Positions 1 to 8,843 are shown, counted from the first letter of the stretch. The stretch: DNA of 38,451 nt from Candidatus Jordarchaeia archaeon (GCA_018383815.1 JAHAWU010000019.1:1-38451), one strand, 5' to 3'. Notes: generated by a model not told the origin, from the sequence alone. A program made the numbers and translations.

Positions 1-130
1 GTGTTTCGTGGACGAGTATTGTTCCTGTGGGTAGTTGTTCTGTGGGTCGTGGGAATTTGCCGGAGCGGTAGAGGCGGTAGGCGGTCTTGTAGTCTATGCC
101 GTGTTTCCTGGCCCAGTCAGCGAGTTTCAT
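1..130 (-). CDS. tnpA: IS607-family serine recombinase (TnpA), N-terminal part, runs off the window
   Basis: Read on the minus strand from ATG at 130 there is an open frame of 43 codons that leaves the window at base 1. It begins MKLADWARKHGIDYKTAYR and contains RPTEQLPTGTILV. This is the typical MerR-like helix-turn-helix start of IS607 recombinases: a K-x-S/A-x-W-A opening, an aromatic-rich recognition helix, then a P-T-G-T-I strand. The catalytic serine resolvase domain would lie outside the window. IS607 elements usually also carry tnpB, which is not visible here. The GC-rich codons contrast with the AT-rich sequence that follows, fitting a mobile gene. The family call is from recognised motifs only. 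Confidence 0.82.
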   Translation of the reverse strand, partial: MKLADWARKHGIDYKTAYRLYRSGKFPRPTEQLPTGTILVHET

Positions 131-184
131 AGTATCACATGCCCATATATGGTATTATTTAGTATTAAATCTTTCTACTGTTGT

Positions 185-361
185 GAACCCTTCAACTTCA
201 CTTTTGTACCTGCGGCTTCTGTTCCATGCGGCTATACTAAGGAAGATCTGCCTGTGGGTCTACAGATTGTGGGTAACCGGTTTGATGAGTTGGGGGTGCT
301 TCAGGCTTCCCGAGCCTTTGAGAAGAATTTTCCCTGGAGGGACAAAAGGCCGCCGATATAA
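185..361 (+). pseudogene. Amidase (amidase-signature family) C-terminal remnant
   Basis: The frame from about 185 encodes EPFNFTFVPAASVPCGYTKE followed by DLPVGLQIVGNRFDE and ends WRDKRPPI with a stop at 361. PAASVPCG-x(5)-LPVGLQIVG-x-RFDE is the conserved C-terminal segment of GatA-like amidases, and the end at a W-x-DKRPPI motif is the usual end of archaeal homologues. Only about 58 of roughly 470 residues are present. No amidase sequence precedes it here; instead the IS607 recombinase begins 55 bp upstream on the other strand. The simplest reading is an amidase gene interrupted by the element, with the rest beyond the window or lost. The longer open frame back to base 35 runs antisense to the recombinase and is not real. 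Confidence 0.75.
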
Positions 362-858
362 AAAGGCTCAACTTGGGTAAAGTGTGGCTCCACCTCAATT
401 TTTCGGATTTGTCGCAGTACTTTTCCTTTTTTGGAGGGATTGATTGGGCTGGATGGGGGGTTTGTGTCCGATATCTGCATTTTTTATGATTCGGGCTTTT
501 GGTGTGGACGGTTAAGGATTTTTGTCCGGATTATTTGGTTTTGTGCCGTAAATGGTTAGTTTTCTTTTTCGTTATGAGGAATATTGTTGTAAGACGGGAA
601 TTTTGTGATGGTTTTTGTAAGTTTTTTCCGTATTTTTTTGTGGTTTTTCGGAATGTTTTTTTGAAAATTGTGTTTTTTACGGTCGCTTATATTCCGTTTT
701 TAATTAGTGTTTTCTATTGTATCCTTCTAATTCTTTATTTTATAATGATTTATTTTTCATTATTTCTGAATTTTTATACCCTAAAACATGACCTTTACTT
801 TATAAGCAATAAAAGTGGGAAACTAATATAGTTACAAAGGTTGGAGGTAGATGCATAA
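362..858. other. AT-rich intergenic region with a promoter near its end
   Basis: About 500 bases without a convincing gene. Most of it is T-rich on the plus strand. The one open frame (499-831) gives a Phe-rich low-complexity product with no usable ribosome binding site and is rejected. The right end holds a TATA-like CTTTATAAG at 798-806, about 25-30 bases before the probable transcript start of the small gene at 859. Confidence 0.5.
798..806 (+). promoter_or_regulatory. TATA-like box upstream of the 99-aa gene
   Basis: CTTTATAAG sits 53 bases before the ATG at 859. A start about 25 bases downstream of the box would give a short leader that contains GGAGGT at 843-848, 10 bases from the ATG. 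Inferred from archaeal promoter spacing only. Confidence 0.4.
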
Positions 859-1158
859 ATGTTGTTTGCAAAAGAAAAAATTGCCGCGCTTGAGCTGGCA
901 GAGCTCGTAAGCGGAGTAAACCCAAAAGTCAGAGGACAATTGGTGGAAGATCTAATAAGTATGGTTCTGGAAACCGAGAACTCTATGCCCACCGAGTACG
1001 CGAAGGGCGTCCTACACCTGTGGAGACGCGGAAAACTGGAAACCAACAACGGTTTAAGAGCCCTATTCAAAGCCGCACTGAGTGTGGAGCCTGAAAAAAC
1101 CGCTGAGATATGCCTGAAGTACGGATGCAAAGAAGTCGCAGAATTCATTACTGGCTAA
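859..1158 (+). CDS. Small helical protein of unknown function (99 aa)
   Basis: I do not recognise the family. The start is fixed by GGAGGT at 843-848. The product is acidic to neutral, has no signal peptide or membrane segment, and is rich in Leu, Ala and Glu, so it should be an all-helical cytoplasmic protein. Residues 70-99 contain two Cys, in EICLKYGCKEVAEF, in a pattern too sparse for a metal site. It stands alone in its transcription unit: the DUF998 gene downstream begins 235 bases later after an AT-rich gap. Codon use is ordinary and amino-acid composition looks natural, which argues for a real gene. Confidence 0.6.
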   Translation: MLFAKEKIAALELAELVSGVNPKVRGQLVEDLISMVLETENSMPTEYAKGVLHLWRRGKLETNNGLRALFKAALSVEPEKTAEICLKYGCKEVAEFITG

Positions 1159-1392
1159 ATAAAAGGTTCTCCCAGAAAATTTTTGAAACCTTGCCTTGAA
1201 ATCCTTTTTTTGACAATCTCCTTTTGATTCCTTCTTCCATCTATCCGTGTTTTTGAGTTTTTTGCGGTCTTCTTGAAGCTTTCAAGATTTTTAATAGTGT
1301 TCCTTCTCCCTGTAGAGGCATTATTCCCAGGAAAGGTTAATAGCTTAGGAGGGAAATATTTTATCATCGGTTTTCTTGAGAAAGGTGGTTTT

Positions 1393-2079
1393 ATGGCAAG
1401 TGAAGGGTCGGGTTCGCCTAGAGGTTTGCCGCTAACCTTTATTGGCGGCGTTCTCCTGTTGGCTATGTTGATAGTTTCTGCGGTGAGTATTTCGGGGGCG
1501 GTTCTACTTTACACCAGTTTTCCCCTGAAGCCTTATCCTGTTCATTTTTTGGGAATTAAACTGTTGCCTAATGTGTGGATACCAGTCCCCAACTTTGGTT
1601 ATGAAGTGTTTACCAATTTTATAAGTGATTTGGGTGTGGGGCCTTCCTCATTCATCTTTAACACTGGTATGATTGTTGCAGGCGTCCTCGCCGTGCTGAT
1701 GTTTCCCACCCTGCTTAGGCCACTGGGAAATACCGGGAAAGCGAAGATAGGGGTCGCATTTGGAATTATTGCTGGTGTAGGCTTGTCTGGTGTGGGAGCC
1801 TTTCCAGAAAACACAGGTTTCTACCATGTGTTGTTCGCTTCCATATTCTTTATTTCGATTTTTATTGCGGCGGGTGCTCTCAGCTATGCCAACGAGTCAG
1901 CCTCGTTCTTTTCAAAGACTGTTCAGAGATTGGGCTACTTCGTATTTCCCGCGGGTCTTGTGTGCACTGGTCTTATTCTAATTTTCGGGCCTCTTCCAGA
2001 ATGGGTTCTGCTACTCTTATTACTAATTTGGGCTCTACCACTAAGCATAGAAATGTTGGCTAAAGGGGCCCATCTCTGA
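1393..2079 (+). CDS. DUF998 family integral membrane protein, copy 1
   Basis: A 229-residue membrane protein with about six hydrophobic segments. After a short soluble start it runs LPLTFIGGVLLLAML, a segment ending in the conserved VPNFGYEVFTNFISDLGVGP motif, and FNTGMIVAG, then GAFPENTGFYHVLFA and a C-terminal IEMLAKG. The N-x-ISDLG-x-GP / FN-x-G / F-PE-x(4)-H pattern is diagnostic of DUF998. The frame is open back to 1273, but I chose ATG 1393 because it has GGTGG just upstream and aligns with the start of the second copy. Function is unknown for the family; a role in the envelope or lipid metabolism is only guesswork. The gene next door (2198-2881) is a clear paralogue. Confidence 0.8.
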   Translation: MASEGSGSPRGLPLTFIGGVLLLAMLIVSAVSISGAVLLYTSFPLKPYPVHFLGIKLLPNVWIPVPNFGYEVFTNFISDLGVGPSSFIFNTGMIVAGVLAVLMFPTLLRPLGNTGKAKIGVAFGIIAGVGLSGVGAFPENTGFYHVLFASIFFISIFIAAGALSYANESASFFSKTVQRLGYFVFPAGLVCTGLILIFGPLPEWVLLLLLLIWALPLSIEMLAKGAHL

Positions 2080-2197
2080 TAGCAAGCTTTAGACCCTAAG
2101 ACTCACTCCCCACCTAACACCTTTTTCATAGAAAAAAATATAACTAGTTTAACAGCGAATATTTGAGGAGTATGATTTCCATGGTGTGGTGATCTCT

Positions 2198-2881
2198 GTG
2201 GCAAATAAAAAACTTGGTTTAGGGAAAAAGTTACCTTTGACCTTTGTGGGCGGTATTATTGCCTTTTTGGGCATAACTATTGCGGTTGTTTGCATTTTGG
2301 GTGCAGTTTTCCTTTATACTAGTGCTTCTCCGGTTATGCCTTACTCAGTTAAGATATTCCTCTTTAGGACTTGGGTTCCTGTTCCCAACTTTGGATACTC
2401 TTGGACTCGCCAAGCTATCAGCGACTTGGGAGTGGGCCCCACTTCCTTCATGTTCAACGTAGGTCTAATTATTACTGGTATACTATATCTCCCATTCCTT
2501 CCGACGGTTCTTAAGCCTTTGGAATACACTAGAACCGCCAAGATTGGAATAATAATAGGTTGGATTGCGTGTGCCTCCCTCATCGGCATAGGCGTTTTTT
2601 CAGAGGTGGCATCATTCTACCATAACCTCTTCTCCATATTGTTCTGGATTCTCATCGCACTAACAGCCGGTATCCTAAGTTTAGCTATGCGTTCATCATC
2701 CTTCTTCTCAAAAACAATGCAGCGTATCGGCTACTTTGAGTGGGCAGCGGGCTGGACACTGGGAGTCCTCACCCTCCTCTACGGCGCTATTCCCGAATGG
2801 CTCATGCTCCTCACACTAACTATCTGGATTTACGCCCTAAGCATAGAAATGATGATTAAAGGAAGAAAAGTACAAATGTAA
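2198..2881 (+). CDS. DUF998 family integral membrane protein, copy 2
   Basis: Paralogue of the preceding gene, of nearly equal length and with the same landmarks: LPLTFVGG, WVPVPNFGYSWTRQAISDLG, SFMFNVGLIITG, IGVFSEVASFYHNLF, FFSKTMQRIGYF and a C-terminal LSIEMMIKG. About six membrane segments. GTG at 2198 is preferred because GGTGAT ends four bases before it; the frame also allows GTG at 2186. The 118-base gap from copy 1 has AT-rich sequence that could hold a promoter, so the two need not be co-transcribed. The PE pair of copy 1 (FPENTGF) is SE here (FSEVASF), so the two copies have diverged at an otherwise conserved position. Confidence 0.8.
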   Translation: MANKKLGLGKKLPLTFVGGIIAFLGITIAVVCILGAVFLYTSASPVMPYSVKIFLFRTWVPVPNFGYSWTRQAISDLGVGPTSFMFNVGLIITGILYLPFLPTVLKPLEYTRTAKIGIIIGWIACASLIGIGVFSEVASFYHNLFSILFWILIALTAGILSLAMRSSSFFSKTMQRIGYFEWAAGWTLGVLTLLYGAIPEWLMLLTLTIWIYALSIEMMIKGRKVQM

Positions 2882-3176
2882 TAGAATTCTTAAAATCAGA
2901 TTCCACATTCGTGTTGGCCTATAAACTTAAAAGATATACTCAAACAGCCCAACATTATTTTTTTCCAATAAATAAAAATCTATCAAGTTTTTGGTAAATT
3001 CTAGTTAGGCTCATTTGTAAGATTTGTGGGCCTTCACTTCCTTTGGGTAGATGATGTTTTTAAAAGTTTGAACTATTTTAAAAGGCACAAAAAATTCTGG
3101 GCTAAATCCGTTCCTGGCGGTTTATATTTTTCCTCCAACCCTTTATTAGTTGATACGCACTAAAAATTGAGGCGGC

Positions 3177-3968
3177 TTATGCGAAAAGATTGTCCAGAAA
3201 CATCATGACCAAGAAGCCTATGATGACTCCTATGGTGGCTTCTCTCTCAAATCCTCTTGAGTGGCTCACTGGTATCATCTCGTCACTTACCACCCATATC
3301 ATGGCTCCCGCAGCAAAAGCGAGTGCGAAGGGAGAAAACTGGTGCGCTATACTCACAATAGTGACACCGATTATTCCTCCCACTGGTTCCACAAGGCCGG
3401 ACATTGTTGCGTATCCTGTTGCTCTCCACCTGCTATATTCTTCACGTAGTAGTGGTAGAGCCACCGCCAACCCTTCGGGCATGTTTTGAAGTCCGATTGC
3501 TGTGGCCAGTGCCAGTCCTGCGCTTATATCTCCGGCTCCAAAACCCACACCCACCGAAAGTCCTTCTGGAAAGTTGTGTATGGTTATGGCAAGGATAAGC
3601 AGCCATACCCGCCTCAGTTTTGGAGTTAATTCCGTAGATTTTGTTAAACCATGCAGGTGGGGAACCAGACGGTCCACAACCAGGATGAAAACTACTCCGC
3701 ACCCGATTCCCCCCATGGCCATCCAGATTCCCCCAACTTCAATAGCGGGCAGTATAAGACTGAAAAATGAAGCAGCCAACATTACGCCCGCTGCAAAGCC
3801 CAACATAGTGTCCAATACCCTCAGAGAAACCGTTCTGACAAATAAAACGGGTATGCATCCGAAACCAGTGGCGAGACCCGCAATAAGACTTGCTGAGGAG
3901 CCCCATAATATTAAATTCTGGTTAAACTGTTGCTCATAAAAAAACCAAAACACAATTAGCCGATACAT
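3177..3968 (-). CDS. ZIP family divalent metal transporter (ZupT/GufA-like)
   Basis: A 263-residue polytopic membrane protein of the ZIP family, which moves Zn(II), Fe(II) or Mn(II) into the cytoplasm. The two signature helices are present: HNFPEGLSVGVGFGAGD in TM4 and GLQNMPEGLAVALPL in TM5. They carry the His, Asn, Pro-Glu-Gly residues that form the binuclear metal site. Length fits bacterial and archaeal ZupT/GufA proteins, and about eight membrane segments can be drawn. The first 15 or so residues (MYRLIVFWFFYEQQF) are unlike the family, and no ribosome binding site precedes the ATG at 3968, so the true start is uncertain. It converges on the DUF998 pair. Substrate cannot be read from sequence. 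Confidence 0.85.
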   Translation of the reverse strand: MYRLIVFWFFYEQQFNQNLILWGSSASLIAGLATGFGCIPVLFVRTVSLRVLDTMLGFAAGVMLAASFFSLILPAIEVGGIWMAMGGIGCGVVFILVVDRLVPHLHGLTKSTELTPKLRRVWLLILAITIHNFPEGLSVGVGFGAGDISAGLALATAIGLQNMPEGLAVALPLLREEYSRWRATGYATMSGLVEPVGGIIGVTIVSIAHQFSPFALAFAAGAMIWVVSDEMIPVSHSRGFEREATIGVIIGFLVMMFLDNLFA

Positions 3969-4045
3969 TTTCTCAGCAACACAAGTTTCTGTCCCGTAAT
4001 ATTGTGCAAAAAAAGAAATGAAGGAAAAAATGAGAAATAATTTTT

Positions 4046-4993
4046 TTACAGCTTCAGTGTTCTCTTTGCATTCTCACTCAGAATTTTGTCGATTTCTTCC
4101 TGTGTGAATTTCAGGCCGTACTCTTTTGCTTTTTCCGGAATGTTTTTAACCCAGTTGACCCAGGCGTCGTCACCCATAACTGTCAAGAGGTAGGGCCAGT
4201 CTGTGCCAAACATTATCCTGTCCTTGAGAGGAGGCCCCAGCAGAGAGGGAACGTTAAGCAGGTTTCTCAAATTGGTTAACCAGTACTGGGGCATACCTGC
4301 GGCAGCTACCTGATGGGCAGAGATTTCTGCGTAAACATTGGGTCGGGCAGTCATTATCTCCGCTGCTTTGAGAGTCCAGTTCAATCCGCCGAAGTGAACC
4401 ATAACTATTTTTAGATCCGGAAAGTTTGCCGCAACACTGTCTAAATATATGGGGTCTGCGTATTTGGACTCCATGGGAGCGGAGATTACCGCTGCAGTGT
4501 GTGAGTAGAGGGGCACGTCAAGCTCCACACATTTCTCATAAAGCGGGAAGTATTTACGGTCATCGGGGTAATAACCAGCGGTGGGGTGGAACTTAAGCCC
4601 CTTCATTCCCCACTCTTCCACGGCTTTTTCTAAAAGTTTAACTGCTCTCTCTCCTCTCCTCGGGTCTATGGCGCAAAGGGCGGCCAGCTTATCTGGGTAC
4701 TCATCAGCCTGTTTTGCGACCCACTCGTTCATCTCCTCCACCGACCACTCCGCCTCGCCAACAATAGACATGCCCCAGTCAACCCCCATAACTAAAGCCT
4801 TATCAATGCCTGCACTATCCATCACTGTAACGAATACTTCAGCGTTAGACTTCCAAAATTGGGGCAACATCTGTTCAGCCACCATTTTTTTGGGCATGCC
4901 CAGAGACTTGGCGTAATTGTCGGCTACGAAATCCCAGAACTTGTCAGACCACATGTTCTTGTGGGCTAAATGCCCATGCACACTAATTACCAC
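4046..4993 (-). CDS. Amidohydrolase family 2 (ACMSD-like) TIM-barrel metal enzyme
   Basis: A 315-residue member of the amidohydrolase-2 family (COG2159), whose members hydrolyse or decarboxylate small carboxylated substrates using a divalent metal. Visible landmarks in order: HxH (H6, H8) on strand 1, MKGLKFHP (130-137), YSHT with H165 on strand 5, MVHFGG with H200 on strand 6, and FGTDWPY with the catalytic Asp265 near the C-terminus. GTG 4993 is chosen because GGGAGG lies eight bases upstream. It follows the lipoate ligase gene by 68 bases on the same strand and may share its transcript. Members of this family act in aromatic and tryptophan catabolism, but the substrate here is unknown. Confidence 0.8.
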   Translation of the reverse strand: MVISVHGHLAHKNMWSDKFWDFVADNYAKSLGMPKKMVAEQMLPQFWKSNAEVFVTVMDSAGIDKALVMGVDWGMSIVGEAEWSVEEMNEWVAKQADEYPDKLAALCAIDPRRGERAVKLLEKAVEEWGMKGLKFHPTAGYYPDDRKYFPLYEKCVELDVPLYSHTAAVISAPMESKYADPIYLDSVAANFPDLKIVMVHFGGLNWTLKAAEIMTARPNVYAEISAHQVAAAGMPQYWLTNLRNLLNVPSLLGPPLKDRIMFGTDWPYLLTVMGDDAWVNWVKNIPEKAKEYGLKFTQEEIDKILSENAKRTLKL

Positions 4994-5061
4994 ACCAAAA
5001 ACCTCCCTAATTTAAAAGAATAAAAAGGGAAAAGAGTTTTGGTCACCTTTTTTGGATGTTT

Positions 5062-6147
5062 CTATCCTAGTGCGTTTTTTGCTGCTTCAATTATGGGTAT
5101 TGCGAATTCTTCAGCTGTTATTCCTGAACATTCGAAGCCCGGCATCGAGAACACATTTTTAACCACTTCTTTTATCGCAGCACTGTTCATCGCCATAGTG
5201 CCCTTAAGCATTTCCGCTACTACTTGGTGCCCATGTGGTGGTCTGAACAGAAAGTCTCCAGTTATAAGCACATCGTCAATCATCCCATTAGGGTCGACTG
5301 CTACGTGCGCCTGAATAAGTTTTGCAGCTTTGTATTCTCTGGAGCCAACTCTATCCTCGCTGGGTAGAGTCTTCTTCCATTTCTCGCTGGAATACCTAAA
5401 AACAAATTTATCATCCAACATGTACTTTGTTAAACTATCAATGTCTGCCAGTTCTTCGGGTGTCCGCTCACCGGGCTCCGCTTCTATGCCAAGTTTATCC
5501 TTCACTGCTTCTAATAGGTACTCGATTATTTCTTCCTCGTCCATCATTATTTTGCCGTCTTTCTCAATGCTGGCAGCGTAATCCCTCAAATCCTTAATTA
5601 TTTTATCTTTAGCCTTCTCCGGAGGGTACTTAATCACTTCCGCCATCATCTCGGGGTCTGGGGAAATCCTGTTTATGAAGGTAAATACCAGCATGGTGTT
5701 AAATATTTTTGAGACAGAGTGTCCGCTCAGCTTCCTCTCACCGGTCTTTATATCGCCCGGATGTTTATACCATAATCCTTCAATTCCCGCCTTCTTGTAT
5801 AATCCGAGTGTTATGTCGCCCACGATGAGTCTTGCGGCTTCCTCCATGTTATCCAGCTTATTTGTTATTATCGACCAAACCATTGATCCTGGTGATGCAA
5901 AGTATGTTCCCGCACCTTGACCTCTAAACCTTCTGCTCAGCTCCACTTTGTGCTTTTTAATTCCCTCAATGTTTACCACAGAGTCAATATCCTCATAGTA
6001 GCCCATGGCCACGCAGGGCCTATCCGCAATCCAAACAGACACGGTGTCTGGAATTTTGCCCATTATTCTATGTTTAAAAGTGGTCGCCGCAGAAGCCAGG
6101 GCTTCGGCTGCTCCTCCACGCAGAAGAGTAAAACGAGCCTTCTCCAT
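5062..6147 (-). CDS. Lipoate-protein ligase A-like protein with fused C-terminal accessory domain
   Basis: A 361-residue protein of the biotin/lipoate ligase (BPL_LplA_LipB) fold. Residues 1-165 form the catalytic-type domain: [20 protein letters not shown], then [21 protein letters not shown] (71-91) in place of the usual RR-x-SGGG-x-V-x-HD, and [16 protein letters not shown] (131-146) with K139 at the position of the catalytic lysine in R-K-I-SG. Residues about 270-361 match the LplA C-terminal (LplB) domain, with [19 protein letters not shown] and GDFLFRPP. Several archaea encode LplA and LplB separately; here they are joined by an acidic linker. The expected SGGGAV-x-HD loop is altered, so activity on lipoate versus octanoate or another acyl group is open. 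No lipoylated E2 or GcvH gene is in the window. Confidence 0.75.
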
Positions 6148-6466
6148 TTATCTCTCTCCCTAATTATTCCTTAAGTAGTTTAGTATGGGCAACTCGGATT
6201 TAAAAAGGATTTGGTGCAACTGCAAGCACAGTTTACTCAAGGCTTCTCCCAGCTGTGGGCGGCATGGTTTTGTAACTTATTTCTTTTACCACTGGCAATG
6301 GATTTTTCCAGCCTAAAAGCCAAATTTAAGGAACGAATTGAACCAATTTCCACGCGACCTGAGCCAGCCCACGATAGAGAAAAAACCTATAATTGCACCA
6401 CAAAAATGCAAAAGGGGCTTCTTAAGGGTTTCTTTCAATTTTTCAAAAATAGGCTTGCTTTTGAGG
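6148..6466. other. Intergenic region between TFE and the lipoate ligase gene
   Basis: About 320 bases. On the minus strand a GGGAGAGAG ribosome binding site lies just before the ligase ATG at 6147. An open plus-strand frame (6211-6561) has a composition unlike neighbouring genes and overlaps the 3' end of TFE, so I do not count it. Nothing else is recognised. Confidence 0.4.
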
Positions 6467-7069
6467 TTAGGCAGTGGCGGCTTCGTTCTCTGAGAGACTT
6501 TTGGAAATGGCTTCTATATCTTTTTCTAGTTCTTGGATTTTGTTTCTCAGCATATTTATAGTTTCTTGGTTATCTGCGAGTTGCAGGGGTTTTGTGCAAG
6601 TTGGACATTTGAACTCTGCATCTGCGGCTTGGTCGAAGGTGAGCCTCTGACAGGTTTTCATTCCACAGTGATAGAATGTGTTGCTTTTCTCGTATTCGAT
6701 TCTTTCTCTTAAACTTTTAATTGCAAGCAGGGCTTTATGCTTGAACGTTGCAAAACTGCACTTTAAGGGGAGAAGCTTCCACAGAAATATTATGTATCCC
6801 GTGTTGGGGTCTCGAACCATTCTATAGGTTGCTATGCGTGAATCGTACAGTTTGTACAGAATCTTTCTAATCTCCTTGAAAGGCATGTTTGTCTCTGCAC
6901 CAATCTTCTCCTCAGTGGTTTCAAAATCTGTCGACAGCTGCTCCAGCACCGCCACGAAATTTTCGTCAAATTCATCTCCAATAATGGTTCGGTAATCCTG
7001 TATTATCGTCTCATAGAGGGGATGCAACTGTTTGGGTATTTGACCGTGATTTGAGGCTTCTACACTCAT
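6467..7069 (-). CDS. tfe: Transcription initiation factor E, alpha subunit homologue (TFE)
   Basis: A 200-residue homologue of eukaryotic TFIIE-alpha. TFE joins the archaeal pre-initiation complex with TBP, TFB and RNA polymerase and helps open the promoter. Residues about 25-100 form the extended winged helix (VLEQLSTDFETTEEKIGAET, then EIRKILYKLYDSRIATY). A coiled linker leads to a zinc ribbon with Cys135, Cys140, Cys155 and Cys158 (FYHCGMKTC ... FKCPTC). A C-terminal coiled coil (about 168-195) follows. Length and order match archaeal TFE. The ATG at 7069 has GGAGGG upstream within AAAAGGAGGGATTATAA. The spacing in the first Cys pair, C-x4-C, is one or two residues longer than the common C-x2-C. 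It appears to be a single-gene unit. Confidence 0.88.
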   Translation of the reverse strand: MSVEASNHGQIPKQLHPLYETIIQDYRTIIGDEFDENFVAVLEQLSTDFETTEEKIGAETNMPFKEIRKILYKLYDSRIATYRMVRDPNTGYIIFLWKLLPLKCSFATFKHKALLAIKSLRERIEYEKSNTFYHCGMKTCQRLTFDQAADAEFKCPTCTKPLQLADNQETINMLRNKIQELEKDIEAISKSLSENEAATA

Positions 7070-7538
7070 TTATAATCCCTCCTTTTAAAAGAAACTTAAA
7101 AACTGCTTGTCCCCTTGAAATATTTTTAGAAAAAAGAGTGATTTTAAATTTTTTGGTTAAAACGCCTTTATATTCTTTAACTATATTTATCTACTTATTT
7201 TAATTCATTTAAACTAATTAATATAAATTCTTTAATGTATTAAAAATAAATATTAAAAATAATAAATTTTCCCAAAAGTATTTAGCCCGACAATGCCAAA
7301 TTTAAGCCGATCCCCACCTGCTACACTAAAAGCAGAGCAAAAAGCCCCTTTTTTCCCACATAAAGAGGAAAAACAGTGAGAAGCAAGCAACGATGAACCA
7401 AATTTAACATTGTCAAGGTAGAAAAAAATATATTCCCCATTAAGTTAACTTTAATTAAGCGACAAGGGAAAGCAACCAGAACAACAACAAATATTACTTA
7501 TCCGTTTAGCCCAGAAAAATTAGAGGAGACCAAAAATT
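7070..7538. other. Divergent AT-rich regulatory region
   Basis: About 470 bases between the divergently transcribed TFE gene and the exported-protein gene at 7539. The left part is extremely AT-rich. At 7401-7420 lies AATTTAACATTGTCAAGGTA, which nearly repeats at 34552-34568 upstream of another promoter; AAATATATTCC about 10 bases later could be the TATA box. GAGGAG precedes the ATG at 7539. No gene seen. Confidence 0.45.
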
Positions 7539-8843
7539 ATGAGTCAGGTTAAGCGCATCATTATCCTATCCCTTTTCATTATCCTCGTAACTGGATTAGG
7601 TTTCAGCCAAACACATTATGGGGTAAAACAAACATCAAATGTTAACTGGCTACTTTTGACACCAACCACCAGCAGTTACAGTGGGGATTCAAACACTCAA
7701 ATAGCTTCCCTAGAAAAGGTTACCTTCACCCACATGCCTCTGGACGATGAAGCCTACGACTACATAAGACCCCTAGGAAACCTGAACCCTCCCTACCACA
7801 CTTTTCCCACCGACCACATATACTTTGGACTAAAAAACGAAACCTACAATATATATGCGCCAGCCAAAGGAATTATAACACAGATTAATAATTGGACTGC
7901 TGAGAGGGGAGGAGCCTACCAAGACTACTCTTTACAAATAAAACATTCACTCACTTTTAAAAGCTATTTCCACCACATGTCAGGCCTAGCAGACTGGATA
8001 CTGGAAAAAGTTGGAGAAGTAACAGAATTTACCCCAGTCTTCATACCAGTTGAAGCAGGACAAGTCATAGGATGGGCAGAAAAGCAACCCGGAGGATCCC
8101 AGTGTCTGGATTGGGGAGCAATCGATGATAAGATTACACTAAGCTTCATACACCCTGAAACCTACTTCCGGGGCGTCGTCCATGGCGACGTAAATGTGCA
8201 CGCGGTTTGCCCATTGGACTACCTTGAAGAAAGCCTAAGGGAGAAAGCTTACCAGAAAGTCATTAGATTAGATGAACCCAGGGGTGGAAAAATAGACTAC
8301 GACCTTCTAGGTAGGGCAAGCGGAAACTGGTTCCTTGAAGGAAGCCCATCGGGAATCTGGAACAATAGCGCTCTTCTTGCCCTCGTCTACCATGTTCATA
8401 ATGCGTCCCAGATGGTTGTATCTGTTGGGGGAAACGTATTAGCACCGCTTCCAATAGGGGTGTTCAACGCTACAGGTCCAGACTTTAGAGGGGTATCCGC
8501 TGAGAGTGGCAAAACCATATACCATTTGGTTGGAGATTTTCCGGAGAGTGTCAAAGGTCAAAATTACACTCTTGTAGTGCAAGTTGTGGGTGATGAGAGA
8601 ATAAGGGTTGAGGCGTTCACCGGACACCAAGGAGAAGTAAACTTTACTGAGAACGCTGTGTTCTACTGTAGAACCGGCCCCTATGCTCCCCTATACTTTG
8701 AAAGATTAATTACTCTAAGCTTGGCTATTTTAAACCAGCATTCCACAAGTTTTAAGGCCGCCCTAATAGTTTTGGGTGCGGCGGGCGGAGTGGCAGTACT
8801 TCTAGCCCTAACTTTCGTACTGCTCAAAAAAGGGCACCAATGA
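7539..8843 (+). CDS. Exported, C-terminally anchored M23 (LytM)-like protein, probably degenerate
   Basis: A 434-residue protein with a signal peptide (residues 1-24, cleavage near GFSQ) and a C-terminal membrane segment (about 405-428) followed by KKGHQ, so the body lies outside the cell. Residues about 90-200 follow the order of an M23 peptidase beta fold: DHIYFGL (H93), IYAPAKGIITQI, YSLQIKH, YFHHMSG (H145, H146), VEAGQVIGWA, then GSQCLDWGAID where active enzymes have HLHFE. The last His-x-His metal ligands are replaced, so catalysis is doubtful; it may bind glycan or act as a scaffold. Residues 250-390 look like an all-beta domain. Strong SD-like GAGGAG precedes the ATG. Archaea lacking murein commonly keep such folds; the role here is unknown. 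Confidence 0.65.
   Translation: MSQVKRIIILSLFIILVTGLGFSQTHYGVKQTSNVNWLLLTPTTSSYSGDSNTQIASLEKVTFTHMPLDDEAYDYIRPLGNLNPPYHTFPTDHIYFGLKNETYNIYAPAKGIITQINNWTAERGGAYQDYSLQIKHSLTFKSYFHHMSGLADWILEKVGEVTEFTPVFIPVEAGQVIGWAEKQPGGSQCLDWGAIDDKITLSFIHPETYFRGVVHGDVNVHAVCPLDYLEESLREKAYQKVIRLDEPRGGKIDYDLLGRASGNWFLEGSPSGIWNNSALLALVYHVHNASQMVVSVGGNVLAPLPIGVFNATGPDFRGVSAESGKTIYHLVGDFPESVKGQNYTLVVQVVGDERIRVEAFTGHQGEVNFTENAVFYCRTGPYAPLYFERLITLSLAILNQHSTSFKAALIVLGAAGGVAVLLALTFVLLKKGHQ

Noticed and set aside
35..361. Single 108-residue open frame on the plus strand
   Set aside because: Its first half runs antisense to the IS607 recombinase start; only the part from about 185 is amidase-like.
499..831. 110-residue Phe-rich open frame
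   Set aside because: Composition is what T-rich non-coding sequence gives; no ribosome binding site, no recognisable family, and the promoter of the next gene lies inside it.
1273..1392. Upstream extension of the first DUF998 gene
   Set aside because: The added 40 residues have no match in the paralogue, and a better start with a ribosome binding site exists at 1393.
6211..6561. 116-residue plus-strand frame between the ligase and TFE genes
   Set aside because: Overlaps the conserved 3' end of TFE on the other strand and has no family features.
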